From Caccovicinus sp051878975 (lineage in GTDB: Bacteria; Bacillota; Clostridia; Lachnospirales; Lachnospiraceae), in contig JBJELD010000110.1 of assembly GCA_051878975.1 (NCBI GenBank), forward strand, positions 1 to 5,422: a DNA stretch of 5,422 nt. Direction: 5' to 3'. Both the position numbers and the translations under genes were made by a program. Below the pieces are notes generated by a model. The model ran no database searches and was not told where the DNA came from. It saw nothing but the letters and a program-made list of their open reading frames with translations. Of the stretch, positions 1 to 5,422 are shown piece after piece (position 1 is the first letter of the stretch; the number at the start of each line of letters is the position of its first letter).

Positions 1-30
1 TCGTGCGGATAACAGGATGTTTTGAGCAGA

Positions 31-633
31 TCAAGTGGCGAAGTAGTTCAGGGCATCTGCGGCCAAAGCCGCCATTTCATCAGCAGAACGTACAGCGCCA
101 TTTTCAAGCCAGCGGGTCAGGAGATTGAAGGCGCCTCCAGATATAAAATAGAAAATAGATTCCATCCGTTCAATTTCATTCTTCGAAAGAGCCAGCGAAT
201 GGCGTTCTTTGTCCGTCAGGCTGCCTGCCATAAGTTCACGTCCCTGCTTTTGAATTCGGGCGCGGATGGCCGGCATGACAATTTCCAGAAGAACAAACAG
301 TAAATTGTTTTTCTGGAGGACGAAAAGAACGTCAAGATGCTTTTCCCAATATAAGAAAAATACTTTTATGACACCCTGGATATTCGAGTGATCATAATGA
401 TTCCAAAAATATTCTGCAAATTCTTCCGTGATCTGTTTCAGCTGATAATTCAGAACATCATCAATCGTATCAAAATGTCTGTAAAAGGTACGTCTGGAAA
501 GGTCAGATTTCTTTGATAATTCCGCAATGGTAATTGATTTATATGGTTTTATCTTCATAAGTTCCAGTAGCGCCTGGGCAAACATCTGCCGGGAAGCTTC
601 TGCCTGGGGATATTCTTTCTTGGAAGCTGTCAC
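31..633 (-). CDS. TetR/AcrR-family transcriptional regulator
   Basis: This is a 200-residue one-component regulator of normal TetR length, acting in the cytoplasm as a DNA-binding dimer whose affinity is changed by a small ligand. The N-terminal DNA-binding domain is clear at about residues 12-62: helix 1 (ASRQMFAQALLELM), then SITIAELSKKSDLSRRTFYR (33-52) followed by HFDTIDDVL, the classic helix-turn-helix with the TFYRHF recognition helix. The C-terminal half (about 75-200) is helical and hydrophobic. It ends with YFISGGAFNLLTRWLENG followed by SADEMA, a pattern common in TetR ligand-binding domains of Firmicutes. The start is GTG at 633-631, chosen for a perfect AAAGGAGG seven bases upstream. 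It is divergent from the gene at 760 and a 28-base palindrome lies between them, so it most likely represses itself and that gene. The family call is secure from sequence. The ligand and the repressor role are inferred. No terminator is visible in the 30 bases downstream before the window edge. Confidence 0.95.
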   Translation of the reverse strand: MTASKKEYPQAEASRQMFAQALLELMKIKPYKSITIAELSKKSDLSRRTFYRHFDTIDDVLNYQLKQITEEFAEYFWNHYDHSNIQGVIKVFFLYWEKHLDVLFVLQKNNLLFVLLEIVMPAIRARIQKQGRELMAGSLTDKERHSLALSKNEIERMESIFYFISGGAFNLLTRWLENGAVRSADEMAALAADALNYFAT

Positions 634-640
634 GATTTTT

Positions 641-648
641 CCTCCTTT
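641..648 (-). promoter_or_regulatory. Ribosome binding site of the TetR gene
   Basis: The minus strand reads AAAGGAGG, a full match to the anti-Shine-Dalgarno sequence, followed by seven bases and the GTG start codon at 633-631. This decides the GTG start, as no competing ATG has such a site. Confidence 0.85.
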
Positions 649-669
649 GCAGCACTTCTTTTGAGCCTA

Positions 670-697
670 TTGACTTTGGCTATTTCCTTCGTATAAT
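670..697 (+). promoter_or_regulatory. Rightward sigma-A promoter for the 760-1551 gene
   Basis: TTGACT (670-675) and a perfect TATAAT (692-697) are separated by 16 bases. This is a near-consensus housekeeping promoter. Transcription should start near 704-705, giving a leader of about 55 bases before the start codon. The predicted start point coincides with the left edge of the 704-731 palindrome, so a repressor bound there would block initiation or promoter clearance. Confidence 0.8.
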
Positions 698-703
698 TGG
701 GAC

Positions 704-731
704 TAAATATGTCATAATTGTGACATATTTA
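704..731. promoter_or_regulatory. Probable TetR operator: 28-base near-perfect palindrome
   Basis: The arms TAAATATGTCA (704-714) and TGACATATTTA (721-731) are exact inverted copies around the centre TAATTG. The only mismatch is the base pair at 715/720. A palindrome of this size between a TetR gene and its divergent neighbour is the usual location and form of a TetR-family operator. It begins at the predicted rightward start site and contains the predicted leftward -10 box (717-722), so one bound dimer or pair of dimers could control both genes. The palindrome is seen directly; binding by the adjacent TetR protein is inferred. Confidence 0.8.
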
Positions 732-745
732 AAAAAAACAGTCAA
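717..745 (-). promoter_or_regulatory. Leftward promoter for the TetR gene (face-to-face with the rightward one)
   Basis: On the minus strand TTGACT (745-740) is followed, after a 17-base T-rich spacer, by CACAAT (722-717), four of six matches to TATAAT. A TG dinucleotide one base upstream forms an extended -10 (TGT then CACAAT), which can compensate for a weak hexamer. Transcription would start near 710 and give a leader of about 77 bases before GTG 633. The -10 box lies inside the palindrome, which predicts autorepression. Confidence 0.6.
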
Positions 746-754
746 TAGGAAAGT

Positions 755-758
755 GAGG
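755..758 (+). promoter_or_regulatory. Shine-Dalgarno sequence of the 760-1551 gene (start ambiguous)
   Basis: GAGG at 755-758, within AAGTGAGGA, is the only good ribosome binding site here, but just one base separates it from ATG 760. Spacing to the in-frame GTG at 769 (codon 4) is about ten bases from GAGG and nine from the end of GAGGA, which is more usual. The true start may therefore be GTG 769, shortening the protein by three residues. Confidence 0.5.
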
Positions 759-759
759 A

Positions 760-1551
760 ATGAAGAGGGTGAAACACACGACAAATCTGGAATTGGTCAA
801 GCTGCGGGAAGAGCTTTTGGAAATCAGAAGCAGCCTTTACGGCGAACCGATGCAGCGGCTGATTCAGGAAGAGATGGACCAGAATGATGCAAACATCAGG
901 CGCTATCTGGCAGAGTCGGACGGAAAGTTCCGGGAGGTTTTTGTGGAAGTCGATGTCAGAGGCATCACGGCCACAGATTATTTTGCTTGGCAGTCTGCTG
1001 CAATGAAGGATGCGATCGCAGGAACGCCGGAGCAGAAAAAGAAGGTAACGGTCAATGTGGTATTTCCGGCTCATCCGGAGCATTATATGATTTTAAATTC
1101 CGGCGTGATCGAGACACTGGGAGGACTTCCGACTAATGCAAGTGTATGCCGGGTAGAGCCGATTCCACAGTTTTTGCTGGATTGTGCAGATGATACATAT
1201 TTCAGCAGCAAGAATTCCGGAGTACGGCTTGCGGACGGAACGGTCTGGAGCTATGGTCTGACGGAGTATAAAGATACAGAAGACGGGGCCTCCATGAGAC
1301 TTCATGTGTTCTGGCCGGAAAAAAGTCCGGAAATCTTTTTTGAGGATCATGTCCGTCATTTCTCGGTGGAATACCGAAACTTTATCCATATGGCTTATGA
1401 CGCGCTTCAGGAAAGCGGAAAGCTAAAAGGCGAGCTTGAAATCCGGTTTTGCACGTCCTTCGGGACAGCCGATGAGGCGAAGGTAGATGAATGGGAGATG
1501 ATGGCCGCACGCCGCGCCCTGGATAACCTGCATATGCTTATGGGAAAATAA
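760..1551 (+). CDS. Uncharacterised 263-residue protein; weakly PhlG/phloretin-hydrolase-like
   Basis: I do not securely recognise this protein. It has no signal peptide and no membrane segment, so it should be cytoplasmic. The N-terminus (about 8-55) is charged and probably helical; the rest alternates short hydrophobic strands with polar loops, suggesting a mixed alpha/beta fold. Possible metal or active-site residues are H105 and H108 (FPAHPEHY), E118 (VIETLGG), E132, and H200/E204 in HFSVEYRNFIHMAYDAL. The H-x3-E pair followed by an aromatic/hydrophobic helix recalls the last two zinc ligands of PhlG-type diacetylphloroglucinol hydrolases, a family that also includes clostridial phloretin hydrolase. 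DYFAW (73-77) followed by Q78 could correspond to the aromatic segment before that family's first zinc histidine, in which case the ligand would be replaced. This is from memory of the family, not an alignment, and is weak. The gene is transcribed from the TetR-controlled promoter and probably co-transcribed with the downstream glycosidase. That it is a real gene is near certain from length, promoter and context. Start: ATG 760 or GTG 769. Confidence 0.85.
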   Translation: MKRVKHTTNLELVKLREELLEIRSSLYGEPMQRLIQEEMDQNDANIRRYLAESDGKFREVFVEVDVRGITATDYFAWQSAAMKDAIAGTPEQKKKVTVNVVFPAHPEHYMILNSGVIETLGGLPTNASVCRVEPIPQFLLDCADDTYFSSKNSGVRLADGTVWSYGLTEYKDTEDGASMRLHVFWPEKSPEIFFEDHVRHFSVEYRNFIHMAYDALQESGKLKGELEIRFCTSFGTADEAKVDEWEMMAARRALDNLHMLMGK

Positions 1552-1569
1552 AATTGGGGGATAAGTGGA

Positions 1570-1581
1570 AACACATGTGTT
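1570..1581. repeat. 12-base perfect palindrome in the intercistronic gap
   Basis: AACACATGTGTT at 1570-1581 is a perfect palindrome, 34 bases before the GH3 start codon. It lacks a loop and a following T-run, so it is not a terminator. It could be an operator or an RNA-processing hairpin, or it could be chance. No convincing -35/-10 pair lies next to it. The 64-base gap (1552-1615) otherwise holds only the GH3 ribosome binding site. Confidence 0.35.
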
Positions 1582-1603
1582 GTTCAGAAAATACAGAGAA
1601 ATC

Positions 1604-1608
1604 AGGAG
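1604..1608 (+). promoter_or_regulatory. Ribosome binding site of the GH3 gene
   Basis: AGGAG at 1604-1608 lies seven bases before ATG 1616. This fixes the start of the GH3 frame and places a signal peptide directly at the N-terminus, each supporting the other. Confidence 0.8.
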
Positions 1609-1615
1609 AAATTGT

Positions 1616-1711
1616 ATGATCAAACAGTGCAGGAGAAGGTGTGCGGAAAGATTTTTATCGGCTGCATTATCGATATCGATGATACTTGGCGGAGCGAGTC
1701 CAACTTACGCT
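1616..1711 (+). other. Signal peptide of the GH3 protein
   Basis: Residues 1-32 show a basic start (K3, R6, R7, R8, R12), a hydrophobic core of about 15 residues and a small-residue cleavage site T-Y-A before Y33. There is no lipobox cysteine after the core, so Sec export and signal peptidase I cleavage are expected rather than lipidation. Confidence 0.8.
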
Positions 1712-4700
1712 TATTATTCGGAAGCAGATGGTGTTACTGCCCGGGAACTGGCGAAACAAACGGCAGAAGAGGGGATGGTTTTGCTGAAAAATAAGCAGCT
1801 CGACGGAGGGGAAGCGGCTCTTCCTCTTGCGAAGGGGGAGAAGGTAGCTGTGTTCGGCATTAATCAGATCGATTATATCTGGGGCGGTGGCGGATCCGCC
1901 AACTTGATTACGGAATATACGGTCAGTCTGCTGGAAGGACTGCAATCCAAGGTCCGGGAGGAAAAAATCGAGCTTTATGAGGAGCTTGCAGATTCGTATC
2001 AGTCCTATTATGATCAATTTTGGTCAGAAGATGGAAGAGTGTATCCGGAAGGTTCAGGAGCTACGCAGGGAGCGGTTATCCACTACTGGGGAGAGATGCC
2101 CTTGGATGAGGCTGACTGCGAAAAGGCGGCGGAAAATGCAGACACGGCAATCATCACGATCGGTCAGCCGGTCGGTGAGGGAGAGGACCGCACAGAGACG
2201 GAATTTTACCTGACTGAGGAAGAAGAGAAGCTGATTGACAAGGTGAAGAAAGCCGGATTTAACAAGATCATTGCGATTCTGAATGTGGGATCTGTTGTGG
2301 ATACAAGCTGGATCGACGATGAGATCGATGCGGCTCTGCTGGTGTATTTCCCGGGCATGGAAGGCGGAAATGCCATGGCAGATGTACTCTGCGGGGATGC
2401 GTATCCGTCCGGAAAGCTGGTGGACACCTGGGCAGACCAGTATGATTCGTATCCCAGCTCAAAAAATTTCGAGAAGAAAGACTATACGCTGTATCAGGAG
2501 GATATCTTTGTCGGCTACCGCTATTTTGAAACGATTCCGGGAGCTGGGGAGCATGTAAATTATCCGTTCGGGCACGGACTTTCTTATGCAGATTTTGAAA
2601 TTGTCAATCCGGAAGCAGTCTGCGACGGAGAGACCGTAGAGGTGACGGCAGAGGTGGTCAATCACAGCGGGCAGTATTCTGGAAAAGAGGTAGTACAGGT
2701 CTACTACGGTGCGCCGGAAGGAACGCTGTCTCAGCCGAAAAAGGAACTGGCGGCTTACATAAAAACCGGAGAGATCGGACCAGGAAAACGCGAAATGGTT
2801 TCCCTTTCCTTCCCGGTTGAGGAGATGGCCGGTTATGATGATCTGGGAAAGACCGGAGAGGAAGCAAACTATGTGCTGGAGGCTGGAACATACCATTTTT
2901 ATGTGGGCAGTTCGGTCGAGAATGCAACAGAGTCCGGAAGCTGGGAGCTTGGTCAGATCCGGGTGACAGAGGAACTGGCACACCGCCTTGTTCCGGATGT
3001 AAGCAAGTTTTCCAAACGTCTGCAGTCGGATGGCAGTTACGAGACTATGAAGCGGACGACGGCGGCGGAACTTACACCGGAGGAGGCGAAGGAGCGCTAC
3101 ACCCAGGTGCCGGAGGTGGACGACCCATTTCTCACTTTTAAGGATGTGGCAGAGAAATTTGAAAACGGCGATTCGGAAACGGAGGATACGCTGACGGCAT
3201 TTGTGGCGTCCATGACAGATGAGGAACTGGCGGGCTTTGCTGGATGCGTAAATCCTCAGCCGGACAGAGGTCACAGAACGGGCATCGGCGGCCTGAGTCA
3301 GTACGGCATTCCGCTGATTGGCACCTCGAATGGGCCGGCCGGCATTCAGTATAATTCGGGCGATGCAGAGGATGAGGAGAAAAATGCAACTTATTTTCCA
3401 AGCGCTACGATGCAGGCATCTACCTGGAATGAGGAGCTGATAGAACAGATCGGAACGGCGATGGGAATGGAAGCACGGCATTTCGGTATCAGCCTGTGGC
3501 AGGCTCCGGGGCTGAACATTCACAGAGATCCGCTCTGCGGACGGAACTTTGAGTATTATTCAGAGGACCCGCTGGTTTCTGGAAGAATTGCTGCAGCTGT
3601 TTCCAGAGGCGTGCAGAGTCAGAAGGTTGCAGTGCAGCTGAAGCATTTTGCTGCAAATAATCAGGAGTATGAACGCCAGGAGAACGACAGCCGCATGTCA
3701 GAGAGGGCTTTGCGTGAAATTTATCTGAAGCCGTTTGAGATCGCTGTAAAGGAAGCGGAGCCCTGGTCGGTAATGACTTCCTACAATCTGATCAATGGCG
3801 TTCATGCATCTGCCAGCTATGAGCTGATTCATGAGATTCTTCGGAATGAGTGGGGATTTGACGGCTTTGTCATGACGGATTTCGGAACAACGCCATCTCA
3901 TGTGGAAGAACTGAAGGCAGGCAGCGACCTGAAAGCGCCAGCAGGCTCTGGTCAGCCGGACAAGCTGCTGGCGGCGCTGGAAAATGAAACGCTCGAGCGC
4001 TGGCAGCTGGAACGTGCAGCAGAAAACATTCTGCGCTTTATTCTGAAGACCGAGGATGGTCAGATCGCGGCGGAAAATCCGTTTTCTTATCTGGTGGTTT
4101 TGACCCTTGAGGACGGAAAAGCAGGCGTGATAGATCATGAGATTCGTTTTGATGAAGAAATGACGAACCGGGAGCTGATGAACTGCATTCGTCTGCAGTA
4201 TAATCAGAAGTATGAGCTGTTTACGGGAAATGGGACGCGGCTGTTCTCAATCAATGCAGAGAACAACGGTTCCGTTGCTGTTGAGGCAGATGACAGCGGA
4301 AAACAGGACGAGCTGCTGAGCTATGGAACGTACCTTCTGGTAACTGCAGAGGATGGTGTTACCAGCGACCGCTATACGGTAGCAGAGGGTTCTCTCGGGA
4401 CGATCCGCAGTTCTTCCAGTCAGAATGGAAACGGAGCGTCAATGGCTGCAGACGGAGATGCTTCTACCAGATGGGAGGCAGCCGGATACGGGAACTGGCT
4501 GGAAGTGGACCTTGGCGGCGTATATATGCTGACCAAGGTGAATACGCTTTTCTACGGCGATGAGAATAGCCGCTTTGATTATGAAATCTGGGTGAATGCA
4601 GCAGATGAAGAATGGGATCGAAATACAGACGCGAATAAAGATCTGGAAGCGGCCGGTTATACCTGTGTGAAGCAGGTGTCCTCTGGTGCTGCCGGAGAGA

Positions 4701-5422
4701 TCGATGTGACTGTATTTGACGAGACCGATCATCCGGTCCGGGCGCGCCATGTTCTGATCAAGATCACGGACGGAACGGAGGAGAATCTTTCCATCTGTGA
4801 GTTTGAAGCACTTGGCTGGCGGCTTTCCTCGGAGGTCTACAAGATCAATGACGAGGAACGAATCATAAGTGTGCCGAGCAAGCCGGTTCCCTGGGTGACC
4901 TTTTATTACACCTGTGCGGTAGAGGGTGATGCATCGATTGATCGGGCGACTCTGATGAAGGAAGGGACAGACAGTAATCAGAACATTCTGTTCTTCCCGA
5001 TTATTGATGGAAACGGCAATTCGATCAGATATGATATTGTGGAAAAGGAATCATATTCGGTTACCGTAACGGGAGGAACCGCAAATCCAGAGACTGCCGC
5101 AGAAGGAGAGATTGTGACGATTCGAGCAGAAGAGAAGGCAACTGATTCCAATGCGAAGTATTTTCGGGAGTGGAAAGGAGCTGAGGAGCTTGTTTTCGTA
5201 AACGGAACCGGAAAAACGGACGTGGAGGCACAGTTTGAGATGCCTGCACATGATGTGGAGCTGACAGCTGTGTTTAGCAGTGGAAGCCGGACGCTGACGG
5301 TAGAAAACGGCCGGATCGATGGAGATGAGAAGGATTTTTACGAAGAGGGCGATGTGGCAGTGATCCGGGCAGAAGCGACACAGGATGACCAGATCTTCCG
5401 CGAGTGGGAGCTGGTAGAAGGC
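1616..5422 (+). CDS. Secreted multidomain GH3 beta-glucosidase, swapped domain order (3' end outside window)
   Basis: Open for 1269 codons with no stop, running off the window. Family 3 enzymes remove terminal beta-linked sugars, often glucose, by a retaining mechanism. Order seen: signal peptide 1-32 (KQCRRRCAER, hydrophobic FLSAALSISMILGGA, likely cut after TYA); GH3 C-terminal domain about 41-325 (LLKN, LPL, GGGGSAN 90-96, VGEGEDR 186-192, FPGMEGG 245-251, PFGHGLSY 317-324); Fn3-like domain about 328-435 (GKEVVQVYYGAP); linker; TIM barrel about 527-815 (NIHRDPLCGRNFEYYSEDP 634-652, KHFAANNQE 676-684, LREIYLKPF, MTSYNLING 720-728, EWGFDGFVMTDF 745-756); beta-rich segment 817-925; F5/8C domain 930-1067; Ig-like module about 1070-1142; InlB-type B-repeats from 1147. 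By family precedent D755 is the nucleophile and E188 the probable acid/base. The usual order is barrel first; the reverse is known in Butyrivibrio fibrisolvens and Ruminococcus albus beta-glucosidases. Oddities: NGP at 572-574 where DGP is usual, and Q578 where Arg is common. Probably co-transcribed with the gene ending at 1551. Exact substrate unknown. Confidence 0.93.
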   Translation, partial: MIKQCRRRCAERFLSAALSISMILGGASPTYAYYSEADGVTARELAKQTAEEGMVLLKNKQLDGGEAALPLAKGEKVAVFGINQIDYIWGGGGSANLITEYTVSLLEGLQSKVREEKIELYEELADSYQSYYDQFWSEDGRVYPEGSGATQGAVIHYWGEMPLDEADCEKAAENADTAIITIGQPVGEGEDRTETEFYLTEEEEKLIDKVKKAGFNKIIAILNVGSVVDTSWIDDEIDAALLVYFPGMEGGNAMADVLCGDAYPSGKLVDTWADQYDSYPSSKNFEKKDYTLYQEDIFVGYRYFETIPGAGEHVNYPFGHGLSYADFEIVNPEAVCDGETVEVTAEVVNHSGQYSGKEVVQVYYGAPEGTLSQPKKELAAYIKTGEIGPGKREMVSLSFPVEEMAGYDDLGKTGEEANYVLEAGTYHFYVGSSVENATESGSWELGQIRVTEELAHRLVPDVSKFSKRLQSDGSYETMKRTTAAELTPEEAKERYTQVPEVDDPFLTFKDVAEKFENGDSETEDTLTAFVASMTDEELAGFAGCVNPQPDRGHRTGIGGLSQYGIPLIGTSNGPAGIQYNSGDAEDEEKNATYFPSATMQASTWNEELIEQIGTAMGMEARHFGISLWQAPGLNIHRDPLCGRNFEYYSEDPLVSGRIAAAVSRGVQSQKVAVQLKHFAANNQEYERQENDSRMSERALREIYLKPFEIAVKEAEPWSVMTSYNLINGVHASASYELIHEILRNEWGFDGFVMTDFGTTPSHVEELKAGSDLKAPAGSGQPDKLLAALENETLERWQLERAAENILRFILKTEDGQIAAENPFSYLVVLTLEDGKAGVIDHEIRFDEEMTNRELMNCIRLQYNQKYELFTGNGTRLFSINAENNGSVAVEADDSGKQDELLSYGTYLLVTAEDGVTSDRYTVAEGSLGTIRSSSSQNGNGASMAADGDASTRWEAAGYGNWLEVDLGGVYMLTKVNTLFYGDENSRFDYEIWVNAADEEWDRNTDANKDLEAAGYTCVKQVSSGAAGEIDVTVFDETDHPVRARHVLIKITDGTEENLSICEFEALGWRLSSEVYKINDEERIISVPSKPVPWVTFYYTCAVEGDASIDRATLMKEGTDSNQNILFFPIIDGNGNSIRYDIVEKESYSVTVTGGTANPETAAEGEIVTIRAEEKATDSNAKYFREWKGAEELVFVNGTGKTDVEAQFEMPAHDVELTAVFSSGSRTLTVENGRIDGDEKDFYEEGDVAVIRAEATQDDQIFREWELVEG
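4403..4816 (+). other. F5/8 type C (discoidin, CBM32-like) domain of the GH3 protein
   Basis: Residues 930-1067 carry the family hallmarks: ADGDASTRW (945-953), NWLEVDLGGVY (961-971), a central strand DYEIWVNA, RARHVLIKI near the end and closing ICEFEALGW. Such domains usually bind sugars (CBM32-like) and would hold the enzyme on its polysaccharide or glycan target. The fold assignment is strong; ligand specificity cannot be read. Confidence 0.8.
5054..5275 (+). repeat. InlB-type B-repeat 1 (protein-level) of the GH3 tail
   Basis: Residues 1147-1220 match the divergent InlB B-repeat pattern: YSVTVTGGTANP, EGEIVTIRAE, YFREWKG and closing FEMPAHDVELTAVF. These beta-grasp-like modules are frequent as spacers in large clostridial surface proteins, often ahead of a sortase signal or S-layer domain. 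Confidence 0.75.
5285..5422 (+). repeat. InlB-type B-repeat 2, cut by the window end
   Basis: Residues 1224-1269 restart the same pattern: RTLTVENGRIDG, EEGDVAVIRAE, IFREWELVEG. IFREW aligns with YFREW of the first copy. The window ends before the expected F-x-MPA-x-DV motif. The copy number in the whole protein is unknown. Confidence 0.65.

Larger units (their letters stand above)
666..749. repeat. 10-base perfect inverted repeat framing the control region
   Basis: CCTATTGACT at 666-675 is exactly inverted at 740-749 (AGTCAATAGG on the plus strand). The arms are separated by 64 bases, with centres 74 bases apart, about seven helical turns. Each arm contains a TTGACT -35 box, one on each strand, so the repeat may simply be two copies of the same promoter element. 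The CCTA bases just upstream of each -35 box are also conserved, which a -35 box alone does not require. An additional regulator binding both arms is therefore possible. Confidence 0.75.

Noticed and set aside
22..303. Plus-strand frame of 93 codons over the TetR gene
   Set aside because: It is antisense to the TetR ligand-binding domain, has no ribosome binding site and no family resemblance.
704..731. The 28-base palindrome as a bidirectional transcription terminator
   Set aside because: It lies upstream of both genes, is AT-rich with no GC stem, and coincides with both predicted transcription starts; an operator fits better, although an A-run (731-738) follows it.
1552..1615. Possible terminator or independent promoter between the 760-1551 gene and the GH3 gene
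   Set aside because: No stem-loop with a T-run is present, and TTGTTC (1580-1585) has no acceptable -10 partner at the right distance.
1612..1794. 60-codon plus-strand frame overlapping the GH3 start
   Set aside because: It competes with the GH3 start at 1616, which has the properly spaced AGGAG, a signal peptide and more than 1200 open codons behind it.
2459..3523. Antisense open frame of 354 codons on the minus strand
   Set aside because: It lies fully inside the GH3 gene, codes for a Cys/Arg/His-rich sequence of no recognisable family, and sits opposite clear GH3 motifs on the plus strand. It is a shadow of codon bias.
1..5422. Mobile elements, CRISPR arrays, tRNA or rRNA genes
   Set aside because: No direct-repeat arrays, transposase motifs, terminal inverted repeats around genes, or RNA-gene signatures were seen on either strand.

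Overview
The window looks like part of a chromosome of a Gram-positive, moderate-GC Clostridia bacterium, most plausibly gut-associated Lachnospiraceae or a close relative. Three things point there: strong AGGAGG-type ribosome binding sites, near-consensus sigma-A promoters, and a secreted GH3 beta-glucosidase with the swapped domain order known from Butyrivibrio and Ruminococcus enzymes. The species cannot be read from the sequence.

Layout. Bases 31-633 (minus strand) encode a complete TetR/AcrR-family regulator. Bases 634-759 form a compact two-way control region. Bases 760-1551 (plus) encode a 263-residue protein that I do not securely recognise. After a 64-base gap with its own ribosome binding site, a very large reading frame opens at 1616 and stays open to the last base of the window (at least 1269 residues, no stop). 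It is a secreted glycoside hydrolase family 3 enzyme in the order signal peptide, GH3 C-terminal alpha/beta domain, fibronectin-III-like domain, GH3 TIM barrel, uncharacterised beta-rich segment, F5/8-type C (discoidin-like) domain, Ig-like module, and at least two InlB-type B-repeats. Its C-terminus, and hence any cell-wall anchor, lies outside the window.

Control. The 126 bases between the divergent genes hold a near-perfect 28-base palindrome (704-731), the likely TetR operator, and two promoters that face each other. Their -35 boxes lie inside the two arms of a perfect 10-base inverted repeat (666-675 and 740-749). The palindrome starts at the predicted start point of the rightward promoter and covers the -10 box of the leftward one, so a bound TetR dimer should block both. 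The second and third genes are probably one operon, since no terminator or convincing promoter separates them.

Possible joint role (inference). The secreted GH3 enzyme would release sugars from a glycoside outside the cell, and the TetR protein may sense the glycoside or its aglycone. The middle protein has weak, unaligned resemblances to the PhlG / phloretin-hydrolase family of zinc-dependent C-C hydrolases. If that held, the locus could be a regulated plant-glucoside (phenolic aglycone) degradation cassette. This is a testable idea, not a conclusion.
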